Assembly: GCF_003003075.1 (NCBI RefSeq) | Contig: NZ_PVTX01000010.1 | Span: 111,849-175,848 of the forward strand | Origin: Isoptericola halotolerans | Lineage (GTDB): Bacteria; Actinomycetota; Actinomycetes; Actinomycetales; Cellulomonadaceae | Reading direction: 5' to 3' | Length of the DNA: 64,000 bases | Shown: positions 51,360 through 58,727 of the stretch, one piece after another | Layout: the number at the start of each line of letters is the position of its first letter | How positions within the stretch are numbered: position 1 is the stretch's first letter | Translations under genes and position numbers: made by a program | The notes under the pieces: model-generated | What the model was told of the DNA's origin: nothing | The model's database searches: none | Seen by the model: only the letters and a program-made list of their open reading frames with translations

Positions 51360-52735
51360 CGTTCGAGACCACGGAGCGTGCCAGGGCTCAGGAGCGCGGG
51401 ACGCGCCGGCCCGGGGAGCCCGTGTGGCGCCGGACGCCGCACGGCGTCGTCGGGACGTCGGTGGGGCTGCTGCTCCTGGCGGTGGGGCTGCTCGCCGGGC
51501 GTGCGGACGTCGCGCTCGTGGGGCTGCCGGTCCTCGTGGGTGCCGGCTGGTCCGGCAGACCGGGTGCGCTCGCCCAGGGCGTGCCGGACCGGGTCACCCG
51601 GACCAGGCTGACGTCGGACGACGAGCAGGCGAGCCCGGGCGAGCTCGGCGCGACGCTGCTCCTGGACCCGCCGCCCGGGGCGGAGCTGCTCCAGGCACGC
51701 GTCGCGGCTCCCGGGCACGTCCCGGTCGACGTCGTGCTGCCCGCCACCCGGCGTGCGGTGCGCCTCGGTCTGGCGACGGTGCGCACCGGCCCGCAGTCGA
51801 CGTTCGTCGTGGACGTCCGCGGTCACGGGGCGGGCGGGTCGACGGCGGAGGACCCGGTCCGCTCCTCGGCGCCGGACCGGCTCGTCCTGCCGCAGGTGAT
51901 GCCGCTCGGACGCGTGCCCCTGCCCCACCGGCTGCGCGGCCTGACCGGCCCGCACACCTCGAGGCGCCTCGGCGACGGCAGCGAGCTGCGTGACGTCCAT
52001 CCCTTCACCCCGGGCGACCGGCTGCGCCGCATCGACTGGCGTACCACCGCGCGACGCGCCCCGGACCTCGACGAGCTCTACGTGCGTCGCACCCACGCGA
52101 CGGCGGAGGCCACGACCATGCTGGTGGTCGACTCCCGCGACGAGGTCGGCCCGGACCTGCGCACCTGGCGGGGCGAGGGACCGCAACGCATCGACGAACC
52201 GACCTCGCTCGACCTCGCCCGGCACGCCGCGGCGTCGGTCGCCCGGGCGGTCGTGGACGCCGGCGACCGCGTGGGGCTGGAGGACCTGGGACGCCGGCGC
52301 CGACCCGTGCCGCCGGCCGCCGGGCGACGACACCTGCGGCGCGTCCTGCACGGGTTGGCGACGTCGAGCCCGCTCGGCCCACCGGCGCGGCGGCTGCGTC
52401 CGCCGCGCGTGCCGGCGGACGCCGTCGTGTACCTGTTCTCCACGGTGCTCGACGACGAGCCGGTGCGCATGGTGCGCACCTGGCACGAGGGCGGGCACCG
52501 GGTCGTGGTCGTCGACACCCTGCCCGCCGTGCGTCCCGTCCACGAGGAGCACCTGCGCATCGCGTGGCGGGTGACCAGCATGGAGCGCGAGGACCGGCTG
52601 CGACAGCTCAGGAGCGAAGGCGTGCCGGTGGTGGCGTGGGCCGGCACCGCTCGGGCCGAGGCGTCCACCCGGTTCGAGGCGGTCGTGCGGGCGGCGGAGC
52701 GTCACCACGGTTCCTCGGTGCGGCACCTGACCTGA
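51356..52735 (+). CDS. DUF58 domain protein (MoxR partner)
   Basis: A 459-residue protein. Two adjacent membrane helices (about 33-67) are followed by an extracytoplasmic beta-rich region and the DUF58 motif SRRLGDGSELRDVHPFTPGDRLRRIDWRTTARR near 202-234, then a VWA-like domain (AEATTMLVVDSRDEVG). DUF58 proteins are MoxR partners; the set is linked to envelope or peptide-processing functions but not defined. No transglutaminase (TgpA-type) gene follows, although this is the usual third component. Confidence 0.9.
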   Translation: MTFETTERARAQERGTRRPGEPVWRRTPHGVVGTSVGLLLLAVGLLAGRADVALVGLPVLVGAGWSGRPGALAQGVPDRVTRTRLTSDDEQASPGELGATLLLDPPPGAELLQARVAAPGHVPVDVVLPATRRAVRLGLATVRTGPQSTFVVDVRGHGAGGSTAEDPVRSSAPDRLVLPQVMPLGRVPLPHRLRGLTGPHTSRRLGDGSELRDVHPFTPGDRLRRIDWRTTARRAPDLDELYVRRTHATAEATTMLVVDSRDEVGPDLRTWRGEGPQRIDEPTSLDLARHAAASVARAVVDAGDRVGLEDLGRRRRPVPPAAGRRHLRRVLHGLATSSPLGPPARRLRPPRVPADAVVYLFSTVLDDEPVRMVRTWHEGGHRVVVVDTLPAVRPVHEEHLRIAWRVTSMEREDRLRQLRSEGVPVVAWAGTARAEASTRFEAVVRAAERHHGSSVRHLT

Positions 52736-52778
52736 GGCCGGGCCGGCGTCCGCGGCGGTGAGCATCGCGAGGCCTGGA

Positions 52779-52784
52779 TAGCGT
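52779..52784 (+). promoter_or_regulatory. -10 element for a leaderless start
   Basis: TAGCGT is six bases before ATG 52791; no ribosome site is present. Confidence 0.55.
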
Positions 52785-52790
52785 GGTGGC

Positions 52791-54266
52791 ATGCCCGCGT
52801 GGACGACCTGGCTCGAGAGCTGGTGGGCGACCGGCGACTACGACGTCGCCCGCCAGGTGCTGCAGCGCGGCGTCGGGGTGCTGCTGTGCCTGGCGTTCCT
52901 GCAGGCGCTGGGCCAGTTCCGTCCGCTGCTCGGCGACCACGGTCTGACACCGGTGCGCACGTTCACCGCGCAGGTCCGGTTCCGTGACGCGCCGTCGCTG
53001 TTCCAGTGGCGCTACAGCGACCGGCTGCTCGCGACGGTGGCGTGGACCGGCGTGGTCGGTGCGGCAAGCCTCGTCGCGGGCCTGCCCCAGGCGGGCCCCT
53101 GGTGGGTGCCGACGCTCGTGCTGCTGGTCCTGTGGTGGTTCTACCTGTCGATCGTCAACGTGGGCCAGCGGTTCTACGGTTTCGGCTGGGAGATGCTGCT
53201 GTGCGAGATGACGTTCCTCGTGGCCTGGTTCGGCTCCGAGGCCGTGCCGGTGCCGTTCCTGCTGGTGCTGGCGGCCCGGTGGCTGCTGTTCCGCGTGGAG
53301 CTCGGCGCGGGCCTGATCAAGTGGCGCGGCGGGCGCGAGTGGCGTGACCTCACGGCGCTCGACTTCCACCACGAGACCCAGCCCATGCCGGGCCCCCTCA
53401 GCTGGCACGCCCACCACCTGCCGCGCTGGTGGCACCGGGTCGAGGTGGTCGGCACCCACGTCTCCCAGCTCGGCGTGCCGTGGCTGCTGTGGCTGCCCCA
53501 GCCCTTGCCGAGCATCGCCGGCGTCGTCGTGGTCCTCACCCAGGGGTGGCTCGTGGTCACCGGGAACTTCGCGTGGCTCAACTGGGCCACGATCGTGCTG
53601 GGTGCGGCGATGATCTCCGACGGCGCGTGGTCGTCGATGCTCAGCACGGTGGGGTCCGGGCCCGACGGCGCGCAGGCCGGGCCGAGCCCGGACCTGTCCG
53701 TCGCGCACGTCGTGGCGGTCGCCACGGTCGTCACCGTGCTCGCCGTCCTGTCCGTGCGGCCCGCGCGCAACCTCGCCTCGCGTCACCAGAGCATGAACGC
53801 GAGCTTTGAGCCCTGGCGCCTGGTCAACGCGTACGGCGCCTTCGGGTCGGTGACCCGCCGCCGCGAGGAGGTCGTCGTCGAGGGCACGCTCGCACCCCAC
53901 CCGGGACCGGACGAGTGGCAGGCGTACGAGTTCCGTGGCAAGCCCGGCGACGTGCACCGCCGACCGCCGCAGGTCGCGCCGTACCACCTGCGCCTCGACT
54001 GGCTGCTGTGGTTCGTGCCGCTCGGTTCCGGCGGGACGCTCTGGTTCGAGCGCCTCCTGCTGCGGCTGCTCGAGGCGGACCGGGCGACGCTGCGCCTGCT
54101 GCGCCACGACCCGTTCGGTGGCGAGCGGCCACGCTGGGTGCGGGCACGCCTGTACCGCTACCGGTTCTCGACGCCCGAGGAGCGGCGGCGCACCGGCGAC
54201 TGGTGGGTGCGGCGCGAGGTCGCCGTCGTCGTCGACCCGGTCAGCCTGTCGATGGTGCGGCGCTGA
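52791..54266 (+). CDS. Lipase maturation factor-like membrane protein
   Basis: A 491-residue polytopic membrane protein of the LMF family. Landmarks are TPVRTFTAQVRFRDAPSLF near 53-71, GWEMLLCEMTFLVAWFG near 139-155, RVELGAGLIKWRGGREWRDLTALDFHHETQPMP near 175-205 and, near the end, LRLDWLLWFVPLG with LLRLLEADRATLRLLRHDPF. Eukaryotic LMF1 helps lipases fold in the endoplasmic reticulum; the role in bacteria is unknown. It stands alone with its own leaderless promoter, after the DUF58 operon. Confidence 0.88.
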   Translation: MPAWTTWLESWWATGDYDVARQVLQRGVGVLLCLAFLQALGQFRPLLGDHGLTPVRTFTAQVRFRDAPSLFQWRYSDRLLATVAWTGVVGAASLVAGLPQAGPWWVPTLVLLVLWWFYLSIVNVGQRFYGFGWEMLLCEMTFLVAWFGSEAVPVPFLLVLAARWLLFRVELGAGLIKWRGGREWRDLTALDFHHETQPMPGPLSWHAHHLPRWWHRVEVVGTHVSQLGVPWLLWLPQPLPSIAGVVVVLTQGWLVVTGNFAWLNWATIVLGAAMISDGAWSSMLSTVGSGPDGAQAGPSPDLSVAHVVAVATVVTVLAVLSVRPARNLASRHQSMNASFEPWRLVNAYGAFGSVTRRREEVVVEGTLAPHPGPDEWQAYEFRGKPGDVHRRPPQVAPYHLRLDWLLWFVPLGSGGTLWFERLLLRLLEADRATLRLLRHDPFGGERPRWVRARLYRYRFSTPEERRRTGDWWVRREVAVVVDPVSLSMVRR

Positions 54267-54284
54267 GGCTCGTCACAGCCCTTC

Positions 54285-55682
54285 TCACAGCCCCTCGAGG
54301 TGCACCGCCTTGCGCACGGTCATCTCGTCGAGGAGGTCGGGCCCGAACCCGGCTCCTCCGCCGCTCGCCCGCCGCGGGTCGGCCGAACCGCCCGGCGCGC
54401 CGCCGAAGACGGCGTTGACCTTGACGGTCCCCACCTCCAGGACGTCGGCCGCGTGCAGGGCGTGGTCGAGCCGTGGCGTCAGCACGGTCGCCGCCAGCCC
54501 GTACGCCGAGGCGGAGGCACGGCGCAGGGCCTCGTCGAAGTCGGCGACCCGGACCACCGGGGCGACGGGGCCGAACGTCTCCTCGCGCAGCAGCGGCACG
54601 TCGTCCGGGCATCGGTCGAGCACCGTCGGGGCGTAGAACGAGCCGGGACGGTCCAGCCGGTGGCCGCCGGTGACCACCTGGGCGCCCGCCTCGACGGCGC
54701 CGGACACGTGCGCCGCGACGACGGCGAGCTGGTCGGCGTCGACGAGGGGTCCCGTGGTCGTCGCCGGGTCGGCGGGGTCGCCGACGACGAGCTCCTCGGC
54801 ACGGCGGGCGAGCTCGGCCACGACGGCGTCCGCGACCTCCTCGACCACGTACACCCGCTCGACGGCGGTGCAGAGCTGGCCCGCGTTGGCGAAGGCCCCG
54901 GTCGCGATCTGCTCGGCGGCGCGCGCCGGGTCGACGCCGGCGTCCACGACCAGCGGGTCCTTGCCGCCGTTCTCCAGCAGCGCCCGCGCTCCGCGCTGCC
55001 CGACCGCCGCAGCGATGCGCCGGCCCGCGGCCGAGGAGCCGACGTGCGCGACCAGCGCGACGTCGTCGTGCGCCACGAGCGCCTCCCCGGTCGCGGCGTC
55101 GCCGCTGACCACCTCGAGCACGCCGGCGGGAAGCGCCCGGGCCACGAGCCCGGCGAGCCGGACGCCGGGCACGTCGCTGCGCTCTGACGGCTTGTGGACC
55201 ACGGTGTTGCCGGTGACGAGCGCCGCGGCGATCAGTCCGGCGGCGGCCGGGTACGGGTCGTTCCACGGTGTGACGACGGCGACGACGCCGCGTGGCTCAC
55301 GGCGCACCACGTCCATCGCGGCGGGGGCTCCTGCCAGCACGCGGCCCGCGCGGCCGAGCCCCGCGACCGCCGCCTCGTCCAGCAGATCCGCGGCGACCGC
55401 GGCGGACTCGCGCGCCTCACCGCGGAGGCGACCGGTGGTCGAGCACAGCAGGTCGCCGAGCTCGTCCGCCTGGGCACGGACGGCGGTCGCCGCCTCGCGC
55501 AGCAGCCCGGCCCGCTCGGCGGGCGACGTCGCGCGCCAGCCGGCGAACGCGTCGCGGGCGGCGTGCACGGCCGCGCCGACCTGGTCGGCGTCGGCGCAGA
55601 CGACGTCGCGGCCCGGCCGGCCGGTCGCCGGATCGAGCCGCTCGAGGGTACGGGTGGCGGGACGGGCGTCGGTCGTGGTCAT
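54285..55682 (-). CDS. Aldehyde dehydrogenase family protein
   Basis: A 465-residue NAD(P)-dependent aldehyde dehydrogenase. Segments: VVTPWNDPYPAAAGLIAAAL near 129-148, HKPSERSD near 155, LLENGGKDPLVV near 233 with the general base Glu, and ANAGQLCTAVERVYV near 260 with catalytic Cys. The late ETFGPVAPVVRVADFDEALRRAS is typical. The usual ELGGK is ENGGK here. Substrate unknown. GGAGG lies upstream of the ATG. It converges on the lipase-maturation-factor gene with an 18-base gap. Confidence 0.9.
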   Translation of the reverse strand: MTTTDARPATRTLERLDPATGRPGRDVVCADADQVGAAVHAARDAFAGWRATSPAERAGLLREAATAVRAQADELGDLLCSTTGRLRGEARESAAVAADLLDEAAVAGLGRAGRVLAGAPAAMDVVRREPRGVVAVVTPWNDPYPAAAGLIAAALVTGNTVVHKPSERSDVPGVRLAGLVARALPAGVLEVVSGDAATGEALVAHDDVALVAHVGSSAAGRRIAAAVGQRGARALLENGGKDPLVVDAGVDPARAAEQIATGAFANAGQLCTAVERVYVVEEVADAVVAELARRAEELVVGDPADPATTTGPLVDADQLAVVAAHVSGAVEAGAQVVTGGHRLDRPGSFYAPTVLDRCPDDVPLLREETFGPVAPVVRVADFDEALRRASASAYGLAATVLTPRLDHALHAADVLEVGTVKVNAVFGGAPGGSADPRRASGGGAGFGPDLLDEMTVRKAVHLEGL

Positions 55683-55983
55683 GGGCTACCTCCCGGTTCG
55701 GCGGACGGCACGGTGTGCGCCGTGCGGGACCGCCACGAGCGTCCCGCCGCCCCGGGCTGCTCGCACGCCGGCGTCGGGTCGTGACGTCGGTGACCAGGTG
55801 GTGGCGGACAGGCGCTTCCCGGTCGCAGGCCAGGCGCGCGCGTCGAGCGACGACGTGGCTGACACGGCTGCTCGGCCGTGGGATCCTCGGGGGCGTGCCT
55901 CACACACCGCCCCAGCTCCGGCGCCCCCGACCGGCCGACGCGTTCCGCTGGGCCTCGCGACGGCACGTGACGGACGGCCGACG
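55683..55983. other. 301-bp gap with no supported gene
   Basis: It separates the aldehyde dehydrogenase from the divergent membrane-protein gene. I see only a short hairpin (CACGGC/GCCGTG, 55863-55880) and no convincing promoter, RNA or conserved frame. Confidence 0.55.
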
Positions 55984-56541
55984 ATGAGCCTGCGCGCCGA
56001 GGTGCACGACTGGGTGCGACGCCGTCGTGAACGACCGCTTCCGGTCGTACGCGTCGGGCACGGCCCGGTCGTCCCCGGCAGCGTGCTGCGGCTCGCCGCG
56101 GTCTGTGCCGTGGCGGGACTGGTATGGGCGGGCGCCGCCCGCACCACCCTCGTGGCGGAGCTCGAGGTGGCGGCCGTCGCCGGCATGGCGCTCTGGGCGC
56201 TCGTGCGCCCGGGCACGGTCCCCGCGCACACCGCCGTGGTCCTCACGGCGCTGCTGCTCCTCGGTTCCACCGCCGCTCCGTTCGATCCCGCCGCGCTCTG
56301 GCTCGCTCCCGCGGCATACGTGGCCGTGCGCCTGGGCTGGTGGGCGGGGCAGGTCGGCTGGCGCACGCGGGTCGAGGTCACGGCCCTGCGCCGCACGGGG
56401 AGCCGCGACCTGGTGCTGCTGGGGCTGGCGGTGGCCGTCGGCGGTGCAGCCTGGGCGGCGTCCGGAGCCACGGTCGCCGGCCTCGCGCTCGTCGGCGGCG
56501 GGGCGTTGCTGGCCCTGGCATGGCGCGTGCTGCCACGATGA
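55984..56541 (+). CDS. Hypothetical polytopic membrane protein
   Basis: A 185-residue protein with a basic N-terminus and about five or six hydrophobic segments (for example LRLAAVCAVAGLVWAGA, VAAVAGMALWALV and DLVLLGLAVAVGGAAW). No conserved family motif is recognised. The ATG at 55984 has no strong ribosome site, and in-frame open sequence extends upstream, so the start is uncertain. It ends four bases before the GNAT gene and is probably co-transcribed with it. Confidence 0.65.
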   Translation: MSLRAEVHDWVRRRRERPLPVVRVGHGPVVPGSVLRLAAVCAVAGLVWAGAARTTLVAELEVAAVAGMALWALVRPGTVPAHTAVVLTALLLLGSTAAPFDPAALWLAPAAYVAVRLGWWAGQVGWRTRVEVTALRRTGSRDLVLLGLAVAVGGAAWAASGATVAGLALVGGGALLALAWRVLPR

Positions 56542-56545
56542 CCCG

Positions 56546-57214
56546 ATGACCGAGACCATGATCCGCCCCTACCGCACGTCCGACCGTCACGCCGTCGCCG
56601 AGGTGTGCGTCCGGACCGCCGCGGGGGGCAGCGACGCCCGGGGCGTCTACTCCGACGACCTGCTCATGCCCGAGGTGTACGCCCTGCCGTACGTCGACCA
56701 CACGCCCGACCTGGCCTTCGTCGTCGTGCGGCAGGACGCCGACCCGAGCGGGCCGCTGGCAGTCGACGACGGACGGCTGGTCGGCTACGTCATCGCCGTG
56801 GCGGACACGGCCGAGTTCGCGACATGGTGGGAACGGGAGTGGACGCCGGGCTTCGTCGCGCGGCACCCCGTGGCCGGCCCGGCGACCGCGGCCGACCCCT
56901 CCTACTCCGAGGACGCGCTGCTGAAGGACGGTCGCGATCCGCAGCGGATGGTGCGCGGCCTGCAGGGCGGCGAGCTCGAGACCCACCCGGCACACCTGCA
57001 CATCGACCTGGTCCCCGAGGCGCAGGGTCAGGGTCTCGGCCGCCGGCTCGTGGACACGCTGCGGGCCGCCCTCGCTGCTCGGGGCGTCCCGGGCGTTCAC
57101 CTCGGGTACGACCCGGCGAACACGCGCGCCCGGGCGTTCTACGACCGACTGGGGTTCGTGGAGCTCGCCTCCCACACCCCCACCCGGCCGCTGCTCGGCA
57201 TCACGACCGGCTGA
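56546..57214 (+). CDS. GNAT-family N-acetyltransferase
   Basis: A 222-residue GNAT protein with the family order: MIRPYRTSDRHAVAEVC at the start, VGYVIAVADTAEF near 84, the long loop with WWEREWTPGF, then HLHIDLVPEAQGQGLGRRLVD near 151-169 (acetyl-CoA loop QGQGLGR) and LGYDPANTRARAFYDRLGFVEL. The C-terminal half resembles the acetyltransferase-like domain of bacterial and animal O-GlcNAcase-linked proteins. A CACGAT element six bases before the ATG suggests a leaderless or coupled start. Confidence 0.85.
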   Translation: MTETMIRPYRTSDRHAVAEVCVRTAAGGSDARGVYSDDLLMPEVYALPYVDHTPDLAFVVVRQDADPSGPLAVDDGRLVGYVIAVADTAEFATWWEREWTPGFVARHPVAGPATAADPSYSEDALLKDGRDPQRMVRGLQGGELETHPAHLHIDLVPEAQGQGLGRRLVDTLRAALAARGVPGVHLGYDPANTRARAFYDRLGFVELASHTPTRPLLGITTG

Positions 57215-57283
57215 GCTCGGACCGCCCCCGCTTTCGAGGCGTTTGTTGTACCCGCGGCGTCGGGTGGGTGCGCGTCGTTTCGG

Positions 57284-57301
57284 CGCTTGGCACACTATTT
57301 T
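57284..57301. repeat. 18-bp direct repeat, left copy
   Basis: CGCTTGGCACACTATTTT; identical to 58010-58027. It overlaps the stop codon (TAG, 57297-57295 on the minus strand) of the recombinase-like gene. Confidence 0.85.
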
Positions 57302-57996
57302 GCTTCGTGCACCGAGGTGCCCGGATCGGGCATCCCGGCGTCCGTCCAGGCCCTGCGCACCTGCTCGAACCTCGTCGGCAGCGGCGGGCGCGTCGCCCCG
57401 TAGCGGGCGTTCGTCCGGTGCACGAACCGCCTCCACGACAGCACCAGCCCCTGCCGGGTGATCGGCAGCCCGCTGGAGACGGTCGTGCCGTTGTCGTGCG
57501 TGTGGTGCACCGTCAGGAGCAGCGCGCGCGGCACGGAACCCTGCAGCTCGGCCGCGAGCTCGGTGCGCACCACCATCCAGTGCCGCAGGACCACCACGAC
57601 CTCGCCCGGCACGCGGTGCCGGCGGAGCGTGCGGTGCTTCCCGTGGCGCACGAGCACCCTCCCCTCCCCCGGAGCGCGCACACCACCGACGCGACCTCGC
57701 CCGGCTCCGTCGTCGGGGCCGAGGTCCAGGTCCTCGGCCCGCACCCGCAGCAGGTCTCCGTACCGCGCACCGGTCGCGCGGGTCAGCCCGGCGATCACCG
57801 CGAGGCGGACGATCTCGGGCTTGCCGTCCGGTCGCAGCGCCTCCACGGAGAGCTGGCGCCAGACCCACTCGGCCTCGTCGAGCGACACGGTGGGCCGGGG
57901 GTAGCGGACGGCCTGCGGCTGGACCTGGTGATCGTCGTTGCCGTCGTTGCCGTCGTTGCTGTCGTGGGAGCGCGGGGCTCCCTCAGGGTGCGTCAT
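57295..57996 (-). CDS. Tyrosine recombinase-like protein, C-terminally short and partly degraded
   Basis: A 233-residue protein with the start of a tyrosine-recombinase catalytic domain: Arg in TGARYGDLLRVRAEDLDL near 70-88 and Lys in RHGKHRTLRRHRVP near 118. Where the His-x-x-Arg box is expected, it reads FEQVRRAWTDAG, so Glu replaces His; after that the chain ends (PGTSVHEAK) before the second His and the Tyr nucleophile. It also lacks most of the N-terminal DNA-binding domain. The stop codon lies inside the left 18-bp repeat, suggesting truncation at that site. It is unlikely to cut DNA alone. Upstream, a four-codon frame (58007-57993) ends in ATGA with its start. Confidence 0.65.
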   Translation of the reverse strand: MTHPEGAPRSHDSNDGNDGNDDHQVQPQAVRYPRPTVSLDEAEWVWRQLSVEALRPDGKPEIVRLAVIAGLTRATGARYGDLLRVRAEDLDLGPDDGAGRGRVGGVRAPGEGRVLVRHGKHRTLRRHRVPGEVVVVLRHWMVVRTELAAELQGSVPRALLLTVHHTHDNGTTVSSGLPITRQGLVLSWRRFVHRTNARYGATRPPLPTRFEQVRRAWTDAGMPDPGTSVHEAK

Positions 57997-58009
57997 GGGA
58001 GAATCATGT

Positions 58010-58027
58010 CGCTTGGCACACTATTTT
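58010..58027. repeat. 18-bp direct repeat, right copy
   Basis: Identical to 57284-57301. Its minus strand contains TAGTGT, which could serve as a -10 element for the recombinase-like gene. Confidence 0.85.
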
Positions 58028-58058
58028 AGGAGCAGGCTCGTCGGCGTGTCACCCCTCG

Positions 58059-58064
58059 TAGGAT
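58059..58064 (+). promoter_or_regulatory. -10 element for a leaderless start
   Basis: TAGGAT is six bases before ATG 58071, so the promoter of this gene lies just outside the repeat-bounded unit. Confidence 0.55.
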
Positions 58065-58070
58065 CGACGG

Positions 58071-58724
58071 ATGTCCCTGCCCCGCACGCTCTCCGCGCCC
58101 GTGGACCACGAGCTCGTGGTCAAGCGGTCGCGGTTCCTCGCGCACGTGGCGCCGGTCACCGACGGCGCCGCGGCCGACGACGTCGTCACCCGCCGGCGCA
58201 AGCAGCACTGGGACGCGCGGCACCACTGCGTCGCGGTGGTGCTCGGCGCTCGCGCGGACGGTCGACGCTCCTCCGACGACGGCGAGCCGACGGGCACGGC
58301 AGGTGTCCCGATGCTGGAGGTGCTCCGGCACCGGCAGATGACCGACGTCGTCGCCGTCGTGACGCGCTACTTCGGCGGCGTGCTGCTCGGCGCAGGCGGT
58401 CTCGTCCGTGCCTACTCCGGCGCCGTGACGGCGGCGCTCGACGCCGCCGAGCGCCGCCGACTGATCGTCGGCCGCCGCACCCTCGTCGAGGTCACGCTCG
58501 ACGCCCCGCACGCCGAGGCCGGCCGGCTCGAGCATCTGCTCCGCGAGTGGGCGGGGACGCACGACGCGGCCGTCGGCGACACCGCGTATGCCGATCAGGC
58601 ACGCCTCACGGTGCTCGTGCCGCCCGAGAAGGTCTCACGGTTGGCCGACGACGTCGCGGCGGCCACGGCGGGGCGGCTCAGCCCCGTCGTGGGCGACGAG
58701 CGGATCGTCGACGTCCCGACGTGA
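58071..58724 (+). CDS. YigZ/IMPACT family protein
   Basis: A 217-residue protein of the YigZ (UPF0029/IMPACT) family. The N-terminal domain has VDHELVVKRSRFLAHVAPV, then HHCVAVVLGARADGRRSSDDGEPTGTAGVPMLEVL and RYFGGVLLGAGGLVRAYSGAV, all highly characteristic. A DUF1949 ferredoxin-like domain follows. It may act in translation or protease regulation; the exact role in bacteria is not established. The TAGGAT element fixes the ATG at 58071. Confidence 0.92.
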   Translation: MSLPRTLSAPVDHELVVKRSRFLAHVAPVTDGAAADDVVTRRRKQHWDARHHCVAVVLGARADGRRSSDDGEPTGTAGVPMLEVLRHRQMTDVVAVVTRYFGGVLLGAGGLVRAYSGAVTAALDAAERRRLIVGRRTLVEVTLDAPHAEAGRLEHLLREWAGTHDAAVGDTAYADQARLTVLVPPEKVSRLADDVAAATAGRLSPVVGDERIVDVPT

Positions 58725-58727
58725 CGG

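Larger units (their letters stand above)
57284..58027 (-). mobile_element. Candidate minimal element: one recombinase-like gene between 18-bp direct repeats
   Basis: The two exact repeats are 726 bp apart (start to start) and enclose only a recombinase-like gene. Such direct repeats are what site-specific integration leaves as attL and attR. The repeat is far more AT-rich than its surroundings. No other cargo is present. Confidence 0.55.

Noticed and set aside
49897..52735. A missing transglutaminase gene hidden in the MoxR operon
   Set aside because: All frames between DUF4129 and DUF58 are accounted for, and no Cys-His-Asp transglutaminase pattern is present; the operon simply lacks it.
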